This document shows positions 24,449-35,866 of a stretch of DNA of 64,000 nucleotides, piece by piece (positions within the stretch are counted from its first letter, which is position 1; each line of letters opens with the position of its first letter). Origin of the DNA: Dimorphilus gyrociliatus (taxonomy: Eukaryota > Annelida > Polychaeta > Dinophilidae); NCBI GenBank assembly GCA_904063045.1, contig CAJFCJ010000019.1, positions 1,311,650-1,375,649 of the forward strand. Direction: 5' to 3'. The notes under the pieces are model-generated. The model ran no database searches. It worked only from the letters and a program-made list of their open reading frames with translations, and had not been told where the DNA came from. The position numbers were made by a program, and so were the translations under genes.

Positions 24449-24745
24449 GATTGGCTACTCTCCGGTAAAATTTCTTCGGATAAACTATTTTAACGCTATG
24501 CTCAATCCGTGAGAATGATTGCATTTGACAAACAATTTAATTAAAAAAAAAAAACCGAAATTTGATCGAAGCGCACCGCCCGGAAATTGTTATCTGTCAC
24601 GTGATCGTATCTATGGTAAGGCCTACACTGCATATCAGCCCATGCCACACCTCCATATATATTTCAGAGCAGACTGAGTTTTTGGCATTTTTTTTACTTT
24701 CATAAAGAGATTAGCGGAATTTTTCAACGTTTATTTAATTAAGAA
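24449..24745. promoter_or_regulatory. divergent promoter MFSD4-like / TLCD-like
   Basis: 297 bp between two opposite start codons, including an A-tract at 24541-24553 and a short GC-richer stretch (about 24570-24660). It must hold both promoters and 5' UTRs. No TATA box recognised. Confidence 0.5.
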
Positions 24746-25597
24746 ATGAGTGGCACAGAGTCTCCTGTAGAACCTATTCCAATTAAATATTGCTTCACTG
24801 GAGTAATTTGCAGTTTATTTTGCTTCCAGTATGTTCACAAACAATTATCAACGAACTCTAAAAGTAAGACATGGGAATGGAATAACATATTTGTATCATT
24901 TCTTCATGCTGCTTTTGCCGGTCTATGGACGATAATTTGGTAAGTTTTGTGTGGTAAAACCTTCAATACCGGCCTTTTTTGTCTTGCGCTGTCTTATTTT
25001 ACAACGACGCCATACTGACCTCGTTCAGGTGTTTCTTTTTTTTCCAGCTTAATAAGGGAGCCACAAATCTTCTTTAATCCGATCGACCATTTTTCTGTCA
25101 ATTCATATGTTTTGGTTACATTTTCCACGGGATATTTTATCCACGACGCTTATGATCTAATTTCGGCAGGAAAAGCGTATAAAAACTGGGAGTTGATTAT
25201 ACACCATGCCATCTTAACATTGATGTTCTTCTATAACCTATTTACGTGCAAATGTATAGGCTACAACATACTGGTATTAAGTGTTGAAATCAATAGTACA
25301 TTTCTACATAGTCGAAAGCTAATGCAACTTGGAAAAGTCCCCTTCAATTCATTAATCTATAGGATTAACAGCTGGTTGAACCTTGGCACATTTGTCGTTT
25401 TTAGATTTGGAATTCTATTTCATATATGTGGTGGCTTATTACTCTGGAGAGAAAAAGTATCTACTGTTTATTACGTTTCGATATTCTTTTCGAACGTTGT
25501 TATGATAATAATGAACACAATTCTATTTGGACGTCTTATTAAATCAGACGTATTAAGATCTACGACGAAGTCGTCAAAAACTGAAAAATTGATGTAA
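24746..25597 (+). CDS. TLC-domain protein, TLCD1/2-like
   Basis: Exons 24746..24939 and 25048..25597; 247 residues, equal to human TLCD1. Six or so hydrophobic segments form a TRAM-LAG1-CLN8 (TLC) domain. The TLCD signature GYFIHDAYDL, followed by WELIIHHAI and VEINSTFLHSRKLMQL, is present. TLCD1/2 proteins sit in the plasma membrane and limit incorporation of long polyunsaturated chains into phospholipids, so a role in membrane fluidity is inferred. It is not a ceramide synthase: the Lag1p motif HHxxT is replaced by HHAIL. The intron is 108 bp. Confidence 0.8.
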
Positions 25598-26583
25598 TGA
25601 TAAAAAGAAAAACAAGCAAAAGATTGATGATTTGTAAGATAATCGATCAGATAGGTTTGAACATTTACTTGATTCATTTTTTTCAGACTATTTTGTTACC
25701 AGTTTATATTCATTTTTTAATTACTCTTGTTAATTCTATGCTAATGATATCATTTTAGAATAGCTGCCAATTCTTAATTTCAACGTCGTATTTGAACATC
25801 GAGGGAAAAAACACTAAAAAATATAGGTTTATTACTTTTATTATCTTTCCCTCTTTTTACTTTTTTTTAAACTGGAAACAGAACGACTATAATAAGGTTA
25901 ATAAGAAAAGAACATTTGTAAAAAAAAAGCAAAAAACTTATGTACATTTAATCATATGAAATATTGAACAAAAATTAGGATTGATTTTTTTTAATACACC
26001 TCTAAGGAAAGCAAAGAATGAAAATCGATAGGAAAAATCGAAATAATTAATTTTCCTGATTAGTCTCTGTTTATAAAATCCTACTTATATATTCTATATT
26101 ATTGTACTTTTTGTATTTCTTTTTCGTTAAAATATTTGAAAACAATGTTCAATTACAAGCCAAAACTAAACCTCATTTAGATTGGAGAACAGAGTCAAAC
26201 CTATTTTAGTCTTTTTTTTCATGTTACAATTGAAAAATACAAAACTTGAATGATACTGTTATTATTGTTATTATTATTATTATTATTACAAAAATCAACT
26301 TTTTACTTATAAGAGCGTGTTTTCTTCAAAGAAAATTATGAACGGAAACTACTAGCGCCATCTAACAAATACATTTTGTTAATTAAATATTTGATGAAAA
26401 CCGTGTCTATAAATTTTTATTTTTAACATTCATATTTGATTTATAATTATGTACAATTTATCCATGTTCGGTTATGGCAACCACATCAATCATAACGCCA
26501 AACTTTACAAAAAAAACAACCACATTTGTATGTTCTATACTAATTTGACATCCATCCGACCACGAGGGAAACATTTTTTATTC
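25598..26583. other. convergent intergenic region with (TTA)n repeat
   Basis: 986 bp between the 3' ends of the TLCD-like gene (+) and a coiled-coil gene (-). It contains poly-T/A tracts and an imperfect (TTA)n run at 26259-26288. No coding frame recognised. Confidence 0.45.
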
Positions 26584-27643
26584 TTATAAAGAAGAGAAAC
26601 GATCCGTAGGTGTCATATTTGTTGGGGACGGAGGACTTGATTCTAACGATGAGAGTAGAATTGAATCACTGGTCGCTTTCTTCATTTGTTCAAATTGAAC
26701 AAGGAGTGAGCCATAACCTTCGTCGTCTTTTAAATTTTTCTTTAATTTTTTAAGAGAAGAGGAGCATTGGCAGGTTTCAGCGTCGTCCTCAACTTCACTT
26801 GCGCAAGCTAATCGGGGTGCAGTCTGCTCTGTAAAAGATTCAATAGAATTTGTGCGGCTCAAATTATACATTGTTTGGTCTTCTAATTGCTTTATGTATA
26901 ATTTCTTTAGTGTTTGGTTCAGCTTTTCTTCTTCTTCCAGCCGTTCCAACAGCACCTTGTAATCATCACTTAAAGTCCTATAGGCGAGCAATGTTGACAT
27001 AACGCCGGTAGATAATTGCGCCATATGCGCTTCGTTTTTGTGACGAGACCGCTCGATATCGAGAATAACAGCTGCTTTCTCGGCTTCAGCTTGTCTTAGA
27101 CGTTCTGCTGATTCTGTTCGTTCTTCGCATAAAAGAGCTTGCATGTGACGCAAACGATTTTCCTTCGCACTGAGTTCGTCTTGAAGAAACTTTGCTTTTT
27201 GATATAGATGACGTCTTTGTGAATAAAGTCTTCCAACTTGTTCTTCCAAGCGAGCAACATTGATTCTTTCCTCCTTTATCATACCTCTTAACTGTACTAA
27301 TTCTGCTTCTAACCTAACCTATAAAAAGACAATAACGAAATATTATATTAGTATAAACTTTGACTTTGGTTTTTAGGTTCGAATATAAAAATAACCTTTT
27401 CGCTTATTTTACGATCCTTCTTACTCAATTTTCCACTTCTCTTTGAAGCGGTTGATTGACTAAGATTGCTCGCCGATGTTGTTGGTAAACATAAATTTCG
27501 GTTTCGGGCGACCAGCCAACTTTTATCTAGACAAGACGGCGGGTGCAGTTCAATTTGATCAACAATCGATCTGTGAGGCAAAAATAAAGCTATATACGTA
27601 AATTTCAAAAACTATAATACACGTCTTCTTACCTATTCGACAT
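26584..27643 (-). CDS. orphan coiled-coil protein
   Basis: Exons (minus) 27643..27633 (11 nt), 27570..27396 and 27318..26584; 306 residues, starting MSNRSIVDQIELHPPSC. All junctions are GT-AG (AG|GTAAGA, AAG|GTTATT) and frame-exact. Residues about 60-205 form a continuous coiled coil rich in Glu/Arg/Leu (KVRLEAELVQLRGMIKEE and onward), followed by a Ser/acidic C-terminal tail (NSIESFTEQ; SSLESSPPSPTNMTPTD) with possible proline-directed phosphosites. I do not recognise a family. The composition suits a cytoskeletal, centrosomal or adaptor protein, but no function should be assigned. It diverges from MGAT5. Confidence 0.7.
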
Positions 27644-28837
27644 TTTCTTATTCTTGTGAAAGAGATTTCAGATGCGTATATGATATTTTAATCATGTTGA
27701 GTTTATTAGCAGAATTATGAATATTTTCCGATTAAAATGCTCAATTTTGAGAGTAAATAATAGAATGTGTTATAAAAAATAAAAACCAAGCTATTTTCTC
27801 TGAACGATCTCGAAATTCACGACGGTTGGTAGTATAGAGTGGCAATAGTATGTGAATTCTTTTTATCTGTAGACATGGACGTAATTTACAGGTATTACTA
27901 AATATATGGTGGAGGCGCGATGTGCAATTGTTCACCAATTCTAAAAGCATTTTGATCAAGATCGCTGTTAGCTAAACTACATAGCCCTCTTTTAAAAAAA
28001 TACCTTTTGTTAACTAGAGATGAAAGAGATTTATTTTACTGATTTATAGTTTCATATTTCCTATTAATCAAAGAATATAATATTTAAAACTTGAAAATAA
28101 ATCGTTGCAAGTGTTTTAAATTTAACATTATATATATAAATTACAATATAGTGAAAAACAGTTCATTGTTATTTTGAGCAATATGCATGACAGCGAATTT
28201 ATTTAAACAAAATAATTCTCCTATCATTAAATTCGCCTTTTAGTCATACCAAAATCGATTTTTCGTTGTAAATTGACATAAAAATAATAAGTAAATTAAG
28301 AAATAATAAATAAAATAACAGAATAACTAAAATAAAAAAATAAGCAATAAAATTAGAATAATTTTAAAATATAAGAAAAATTTAATACGACAATTTTTAT
28401 AAAAAAAACCTCATTGATTAAGTTTGTCGGAGCATGAGCCTTTCTTAAGGCCACGATCTCAGATTTACAATAATGCTCTAAAAATATGAGTTCTATCTTA
28501 TGATATAATATGAAATAAGGCCTATATGTGTCTAAACATATATATTTAAGTATATACATATTTGTTATATGTATATGCATACATGTTGATAAATATGCTT
28601 GTTTACAGATATACGTATATTATTTTCAATAAGTACATTAATATCGTATAAGAAAGGAGAATGACACGAAAGGACTGATAAGGTTTTAGACGAATTGTTA
28701 CGGTAACAGCACATTTTGTTACATATTTCTATTTATATATTACTAGCTTTATATTTAGATAAAATACATTTTTCACAAAATGGTATACGAAATAATACTA
28801 TTAAATAATAATATTTTATAGAATCACATTTTGCTAA
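27644..28837. promoter_or_regulatory. divergent intergenic region coiled-coil gene / MGAT5
   Basis: About 1.2 kb of AT-rich sequence between two divergent starts. Short frames (27741-27959, 28353-28580) show no family features. Presumed promoters; nothing specific recognised. Confidence 0.4.
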
Positions 28838-31177
28838 ATGATCACTCGAACAAGACTAAATTCAACTTCTTCAGACGAGGATTGCATACTCCTGTTTCGG
28901 AGATTATGCATTAGAATTTTAAGATCTCGGAAGCTTTCAATTTGCATTTGTGGGCTGGTTGTATTTTGGGTATGCTCAGCCTTTGTTCTGGTTCCTGTTG
29001 GAGATTCTGTAAATAAATATGAAAAAGATGTAAGTTGTAAACAAATATCAAGCAAATAATAATATAATAAGTTAAAATACATTTTATAATATTCAACAAG
29101 ATTTATCATAAAACGGAAAATATCGTCCTGCCAAAAGGTTCAATAATTGTTAATAGTTAGTATATCTATTTACTTGTTATCATAATATTTTTATTGAGGC
29201 AATTAATTTTACTATTGTTTAATAGAAACCCAATTGGATAGATTGTTAAATCGAATAAATGAATTGGAACAAAAATTGAAAGAAGTACCAACTTCAACCA
29301 AGGCACCAGTTACTGAGAAGAAGGACAATCATATCAATGCTGATGTATCAGAAACTTCTTGTGATGCTCCAAACGATCAATCCTTTCCTGATTGTCAGGC
29401 GAAAATTTCTTGGATGAAAATTCATTGGAGAAGTGATAAATGTTACTCAGAACATGGCGTAGATGGTACAATGTGTTCGTTCCGAAAATATTTATCAGAA
29501 GTAGAGTGGTTTTGTCCTCTATTACCGGGAAGAAAAAGATTTCAATCTGATGATAATCAAAATGTAAATAAAGCAAAATGGAATCCAGATATGGAAGGAT
29601 TAATGCAACTCCTTCAAGAAAAGGGATCCAGGGTAACTCTTGGCTGGATAAAACAGCGTATTAAGGGAATGTGGTCTAAATGGCAACAAGCTGTTAATAC
29701 TTTTCATAATAGAACCATTGAAGTTGGTCCAAGATTAAAAATCTTACTCCATCTAGGCTTACTGACGAAGCAATCTAATTTCAAGATTGCTGAATTACAA
29801 TTCAAAGGGGGCCCTTTGGGTGAATTAGTCCAATGGGCAGATATTATAAGTTCACTTTATGTTATGGGGCACAATATCCAAATAACTACAGAAGTAAATC
29901 AATTGCAGAGAGCGTTAGGTGGCACGAGTCATGCTTCTAGTTGTCCACCTGTGCCAGGTAGATCATCAAATGAAGCAGAGATTATATACACCGATATAGC
30001 AGGCTTAAAACAGCTGAAAAAAATTATTAAAGGTGGTTACGGCCAGGTTCGTTGTAAATTACGAATTGTCGATTCTTTTGGAACAGAGCCAGCTTATAAT
30101 CATGAGGGTTATGCAAAAAGTCATAGACAATTCAAATCAGCCTGGGCTATGCATAACCTCAATCCAAGACAATTTTTTACAATGTTTCCCCATTCCGACG
30201 ATAACTCCTTTATGGGATTTGTTGTTGATATGCCAGTCTTTTCGACTCCGATTCCTGAAAAAGAAAATATAGCATTAGTATATGGCAAGCATGAAAACTA
30301 TTGGGGTACCAAAGAAAAATATCTTGAGGTATTTAAAAAGTATTTAGATGTTCATGGTACTGTTTTTGTACCTAACCCACCTTCAAAAATCATCCCAAGT
30401 TGGGTTCAAAATCATGGTTTACTTAAAGCTACTGATTTAATGACTCTCCTTCAAAGATCAAAGGTCTTCGTTGGCTTAGGCTTTCCATATGAGGGACCAA
30501 ATCCACTGGAAGCCGTAGCAGCTGGAGCAATCTTCATTCAACCCAAGTTTAATCCACCTCACTCCTCTTTAAACAAACCATTTTTTAAGGGAAAGCCTAC
30601 TTCTAGGGCTTTGTCGAGTCAACATCCCTATGCTGAAGAATTTATAGGCGAACCTCATGTTTTTACTGTTGATATAGATAATAAAGAGGAGTTAGAATTA
30701 ACTATAAAAAATGCTTTAAAGGCTCACGAAGAGAAGAGGGTGTACCCTTATCTTCCTAAAGAATTTACACCTGAAGGAATGATAGAAAGGCTATCTGCCT
30801 TCTTAAATCATCAAGATTTCTGTTCGCCATCTCGGTTAAGATGGCCACCTGATTCTTCTGTTCAATTGTTAATGAGTGAAAAGGGACAGAGCTGTTCTGA
30901 AGTCTGCAGAAAACATAAAAGGATATGTGAAGCAAGCCATTTCGAGCGTTTAAATACAGAACAATCTTTGAAAAATATATTGGGCACCTCATGTCGTTCA
31001 GTCAGGAGGGAAGAGGATATTTTTTATCCGGCCTTCCAACCATCCTCCTCTGTTTGTATTTTACAAAGAACACCGTTATTATTCAGTTGTGTAGGAGCTA
31101 AACATGATCTTGTGAGATTTTGTCCATGTAGAGATTTTATATCTGGACAAACTGCTCTTTGTTCTCAGTGTATTTGA
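28838..31177 (+). CDS. MGAT5: alpha-1,6-mannosylglycoprotein 6-beta-N-acetylglucosaminyltransferase V
   Basis: Golgi type II enzyme that adds the beta-1,6 GlcNAc branch to complex N-glycans (UDP-GlcNAc donor). Exons 28838..29029, 29101..29137 (a 37-nt exon needed to keep frame) and 29226..31177; 726 residues (human 741). A short cytosolic tail is followed by a signal anchor at about residues 33-53, then a stem with a coiled segment (LDRLLNRINELEQKLK). The catalytic region is collinear with the human enzyme: WMK.HWRSD.CY..YGVDG-like block, LLTKQSNFKIAE, FKGGPLGELVQWAD, DSFGTEP, FVGLGFPYEGPNPLEA, QHPYAEEFIG.PHVFTVD. The Cys-rich end is CPCRDFISGQTALCSQC. Only 5' introns remain; 1.95 kb of coding sequence is uninterrupted. 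Confidence 0.95.
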
Positions 31178-31348
31178 TATATAGTTGAAACCGATCTTTC
31201 ATATTTATTATGATTATAATTAACATTATTTAAAAGTTCTGTGATATAACATTTCTGTTTGCTGCAAGTTTAAAGTACTTGTCCAATTGACGACATGTAA
31301 AAGAAAAAATAAAATTTAATAACATAGAAATTAATATCACAGCCAATT

Positions 31349-34300
31349 CTACACGTAATCAGAAGGTATTCGCTCAAATCTGTCTCTTTTAACTGAATAA
31401 ACCCTCTCGAACCATTTTTTGACCTCAGAGACAATAAAAACCGATGACGTTAGGGTTATCAAAAAGATAAAGTCAGTTATATATAGTGCCTCAGTTTGAA
31501 ATGTACGTTGTAGAGGGGGAAAGTAGACGACCAATAGCTGTCCCAACAAACTACCACCGACTGCCAATAAAAAAGTTCGATTCGTCGTAAATCCCAGCTG
31601 CAAAATAGATTTTTTCTGAGACCTACAAGATAGAGCATTAAACATATCGAATAGAACAAAGCAAGTAAAAGTCATTGTAGTGTCGCGTGGAGTAATTTTA
31701 TTATCTGCCATTTCTCGCCAAAACACCCAGAGAGTTCCACTAACAATAATAGTCGCAGAGAGTAGAACATTTGTCATTAAGGGTCTAGTTATAATTGATT
31801 CTGTGGCTTTGCGCGGTGGTTGCTTGATTGTATCATCATCCACCGGCTCAACACCCAAAGACTGGGCGGGGGGGCCATCCATAATAATGTTTATCCATAA
31901 AATTTGCATGGCGTTTAGAGGATTTGGCAAATTTGCAAAAGTCGAAATGGTAATTAATGTTAAAGCTGCAATACTAGTTGACAATTGAAATCTAACAAAA
32001 TTTCTTATATTATGAAATATGGCTTTTCCTTCTTCCATGGCTGCTTCCATTGTTCTTAAATTATCATCAACTAAAATCACGTCAGCTGCTTCCTTGGAAA
32101 CATCTGTCCCACTCCTGCCCATTGCTATCCCAATATCAGCACTTTTCAGAGCAACAGCATCATTTACTCCATCCCCAGTCATACCGACAATTTGGCCAGT
32201 TGATTGTAGTGCCTTAATGATAACATGTTTATGTCTTGGACTAACTCGATATAATACAGTAGATTCAATTAGCGAAGCTGTAAGTGCCTCAAAACTTAAG
32301 GAGTCAACTTCCTCCCCAGATAGCGTTCTCCTTGACTTTAGACCTAGACGATTAGCAATTGAAACAGCAGTTTCTTCACTGTCGCCTGTGAGCATCTTTA
32401 TCTCAACACCAGTTTCTTGTAATATTGTGATAGCTTCTTTAACTCCCTCTCTGGGAGGATCAATCATTCCAATTAAGCCAACAAAAGCTAAATCACTCAT
32501 TGAAGATCCGTAGGCAGTTGCTAAAACTCTCAAGCCACTCCTTCCCATATTTTTAGCCTGAGACACAAACAAATTGTACTGTTGATTTGTTAATGGCCTA
32601 AGAACTCCTCGTTCATTAAATTTAGTACAATGTTGCAGTATTCTCTCAACAGCTCCTTTCACAAAATAAGTCTGAGCATCTTCATTACCACGAACAGCGG
32701 CTTTTACAGTCATCATCTTAGTATCCGAATTAAAGGGCCATTCTTGAAGGCGAATATATTGATTTCGAATGGAATACATATCCATTTTAACTGCTGCTGC
32801 CAGAATAGCTCCCTCAGTTGGCTGACCATGAAGTTCACCATCAACAATTTGAGCATTATTGCAAATGACACCAATTTCAACAATTTTAACAAGTGAAGGA
32901 TGATTTTCTGGGTTGACCGTTTCACCACGACATACAACTTGTCCCGTTCCACTATAACCTAATCCGGTTGCCTGTAAAGAAATTTTAATATTATCATCTC
33001 CGAATTATTAATAATTAGAAATTATAATGTATCATAAATACGAATAGAATTTTTTTTTAAATAGAGAATCAGCATACTTAAAGATATAAATGATGAAAAA
33101 AAGATTACAAGATTAGCAGATATTTCTGTTAAATTATCAGAATCATTTATTTAAAATCTTAAATATCCGGCATGTTGTCATATTTAAGTCTTTTTTTGTC
33201 AATATTGGGAGAAAATTATCAGATTTTGCATCAACAAAAGACAAAGAAATCGAATTGAAATTTGGAACCATATTTATATGCAATAAATATATACACAATA
33301 TATATGTATATACATGTATATATGTATATATATAATATCGTATACATCATAATAATGCATATGTGCTTTTGAAAATAACGACTCCACATACCACATGGTA
33401 TACTGTATAAAATCAAGCGTGAATGAAACAACATTAACTTGCTTACCGATATATCTTTAAGCTAATGTAAAAGGTAGAAAATAGTCAAAATTGTTATATG
33501 GAAATACTTAAGTAGGATATTTGTAATTCTTTTTTAATAGTTATTTTTGAAAATAGAATTAATTTTTATCAAGTACACATTGGTATACTCCGAGTACTAC
33601 TATTTATAGATTAAATTTTTAATGACACTGAGAGCAAATGAACTTAAAGAGTCGATAATAGTTTTGAGTTTATGAACAATTCTCTATGAAATCTTTTAGA
33701 AATAAAATAACAGCGGAATAATATCAATAAATTATTGATTTTTAAAGAAAAAAATTCCTTACCTCGGCTTCATCTCCATCTGAACTCACTATTCTTGTAA
33801 CAGTCATTTCATTCTTTGTTAACGTTCCTGTTTTATCGGAACAAATCACATTAACACAGCCGAGCGTCTCTACAATCGGCAATTTTTTTACTATAGCTTT
33901 CTTTTTCGCCATTCTCATCACACCAATGGCCAATGTCACAGTTACAACAATCGGAAGACCTTCTGGAATTGCAGCAACCGCCAAAGAAACTCCTATATTA
34001 AACATCTTTAGCAATTTACGTCCCTGAATCCAACCAGTTACCATAATTAGTCCAATTACTATAAAAGAATAAGCCGACAGCTGTTTCCCCAAAAGACTCA
34101 TAGATTTTTGTAATGGCGTTTTCGGCGGTTCTTCTGCCTTCATAATTCGAAATATTTCCCCAAATTCGGAATTATCACCCGTACCAATGACTACCCCTTT
34201 TCCATTCCCACATCTTACTAATGTACCCATGAAAGCTATATTCTGCATATCAGTTACATTAAATGCTTTTTCCCCTCGCAGAGATTCTGTTAATTTTCTG

Positions 34301-34881
34301 GCCGGTTCAGTTTCCCCAGTGAAAGAGGATTCGTCAATAGCCAGATCGAAAGCCTCGAATATTCTTATATCAGCAGGAACTCGATCACCAGTAGATAAGG
34401 ATACAATATCACCAGGTACAAGCTCTCGAGCAAGGAATGTTTCATATTTTCCATTCCTGAGACAGTGGCATTTTGGAGGCACAAGTTTAGTTAGAGCCTC
34501 CAAGGACTTTTCAGAGCGATACTCTTGAACAAAAGCAACAGTAACGACAATAATAATTGCAACAGTAATACTAATTGCATCATCAAATTGCCTCATAAAC
34601 AAACTAACGATAGCTGAACCTAAAAGCAACATTATTAGAGGATCTTTAAATTGACTTAAGTATTTTTTCCATAGTGGTTCATCTTCATTGATTTCGAAGT
34701 CATTTAGTCCATGGATTCGCTGCCGAACAGCAGCATCGTTATGACTCAAACCATGTTGAATATCTGATCTCATTAAGTGTAAGACATCATCACTGGTCAT
34801 ATGACAAGCTTCATCAGCTTTCAGGCAATTGATCATTTTTTCTTGATCGGCCATCTGATGATACGACAAAACTAGCTCCAA
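31349..34881 (-). CDS. ATP2C1: secretory-pathway Ca2+/Mn2+ ATPase (SPCA)
   Basis: P-type ATPase (P2A) that pumps Ca2+ and Mn2+ into the Golgi. Exons (minus) 34881..33763 and 32971..31349; 913 residues (human SPCA1: 919). Actuator TGET motif, VAAIPEGLP in TM4 (ion site), phosphorylation motif DKTGTLTK with the acceptor Asp at residue 349, KGA nucleotide site, MLTGD, TGDGVND hinge, and the TM5-6 [14 protein letters not shown] and [17 protein letters not shown] blocks typical of SPCA rather than SERCA. The single intron is 791 bp, the longest inside a gene here, and splits the gene just after the phosphorylation region. Vertebrate ATP2C1 has more than 20 introns, so heavy intron loss is likely. 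Alternative starts at later Mets are possible. Confidence 0.96.
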
Positions 34882-35302
34882 TTATCGCTCATTTGCTCCT
34901 ATTTTTCACTTGTGTTGATAAAAAAAACTGTTTTCTGTCAAATATGAAAAGCAAGTAAGCTAAGTTCTTCTGTATTTGTAGAAAAATGAATAATCCAAGA
35001 TTCGTTATAATCAGAGTCGACCAGACTGTATTCTTTCAAAGTCTATTAGGACGTTGACAAATAATGTGGCATAGGCATAAAGATGGCAGCACAGACGTGT
35101 CGGAAGCTGATTGGTTGACTACTAGCTAGTCAAAAAGAACCTGAATAATAAGAAATATTGATATTCTAAACACGAAAGCGAGAAAATAGCATGTTCTATT
35201 TTATACATAAAAAGAAATTGAACCAATTCAAATACATGTTATGTTATTTCATGGCTTATGTTTGTTAAAAATAGCACGAAAATGTCAATTTCTTGTATGT
35301 TT
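34882..35302. other. intergenic region upstream of SPCA
   Basis: 421 bp between the SPCA start (-) and the stop of the next minus-strand gene. Presumed SPCA promoter and 5' UTR. Nothing specific seen. Confidence 0.4.
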
Positions 35303-35716
35303 TTAAAGTTCTTCTTTGCAATATCTCTTTCGAATATCGGCGATGTTAATACCTTGTTTTTCCAGAGTAAGAAGCTGTGATTTTAAGGCGTCATTTTCCT
35401 GCTGTAATTCAAATATGCTCCATCGTAGGGAGCGTAAAATAGATCTCTTTTCACTTATTTGAGTGCATTTGACTCGACATCGTCCACGAAGAAGACATAG
35501 TCTACTTCCTAAGTCACTTAGTTCCTCCTTTTGTCCCTTGCTCTTTAGGTCCATTGATTGATATCCTCTTTTCATATCTTCCAAATCTCTACGTAATGTA
35601 GTTGTCTCTTCCGTCATCTGTAACTTGAGAGTGTTAAAAATAGGTTTACAAGTTGTTTCATCCAAAAGTTGGGGAAGTGGGGTCTGATACCGAGAAGGAG
35701 GAACGCTGCTGGTCAT
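35303..35716 (-). CDS. small orphan coiled-coil protein
   Basis: Intronless 137-residue frame. The N-terminus is Pro/Ser-rich (MTSSVPPSRYQTPLPQLL); residues about 30-125 form a heptad-like coiled coil (MTEETTTLRRDLEDMKR; SIFELQQENDALKSQL), and the basic C-terminus contains KRYCKEEL. Amino-acid composition and length suggest a real gene: no antisense gene overlaps it, and it sits 150 bp from the NAGLU stop on the same strand. I do not recognise the family. A very short fast-evolving centrosomal, kinetochore or axonemal subunit would fit, but this is only a guess. Confidence 0.55.
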   Translation of the reverse strand: MTSSVPPSRYQTPLPQLLDETTCKPIFNTLKLQMTEETTTLRRDLEDMKRGYQSMDLKSKGQKEELSDLGSRLCLLRGRCRVKCTQISEKRSILRSLRWSIFELQQENDALKSQLLTLEKQGINIADIRKRYCKEEL

Positions 35717-35866
35717 TTTATATTATAAATGACTAGATTAGTCAGAAATTTTGTTTTTAATATTTCAAAAGGGTTTTTAGTGACGTCATTAGAAAAGGAA
35801 CTTATCATTTGTTAATTTTTTTTAATTGCACTGTATTGTATTAAATATTAAAACTAATGTTAAAAA

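Noticed and set aside
28353-28580. 75-aa minus-strand frame containing ALRKAHAPTNLINE
   Set aside because: The short stretch looks protein-like, but flanks are AT-rich noise and no exon partners could be joined. Left as unexplained intergenic DNA.
32019-32513. 164-aa plus-strand frame
   Set aside because: Exact shadow of the conserved SPCA catalytic exon on the minus strand.
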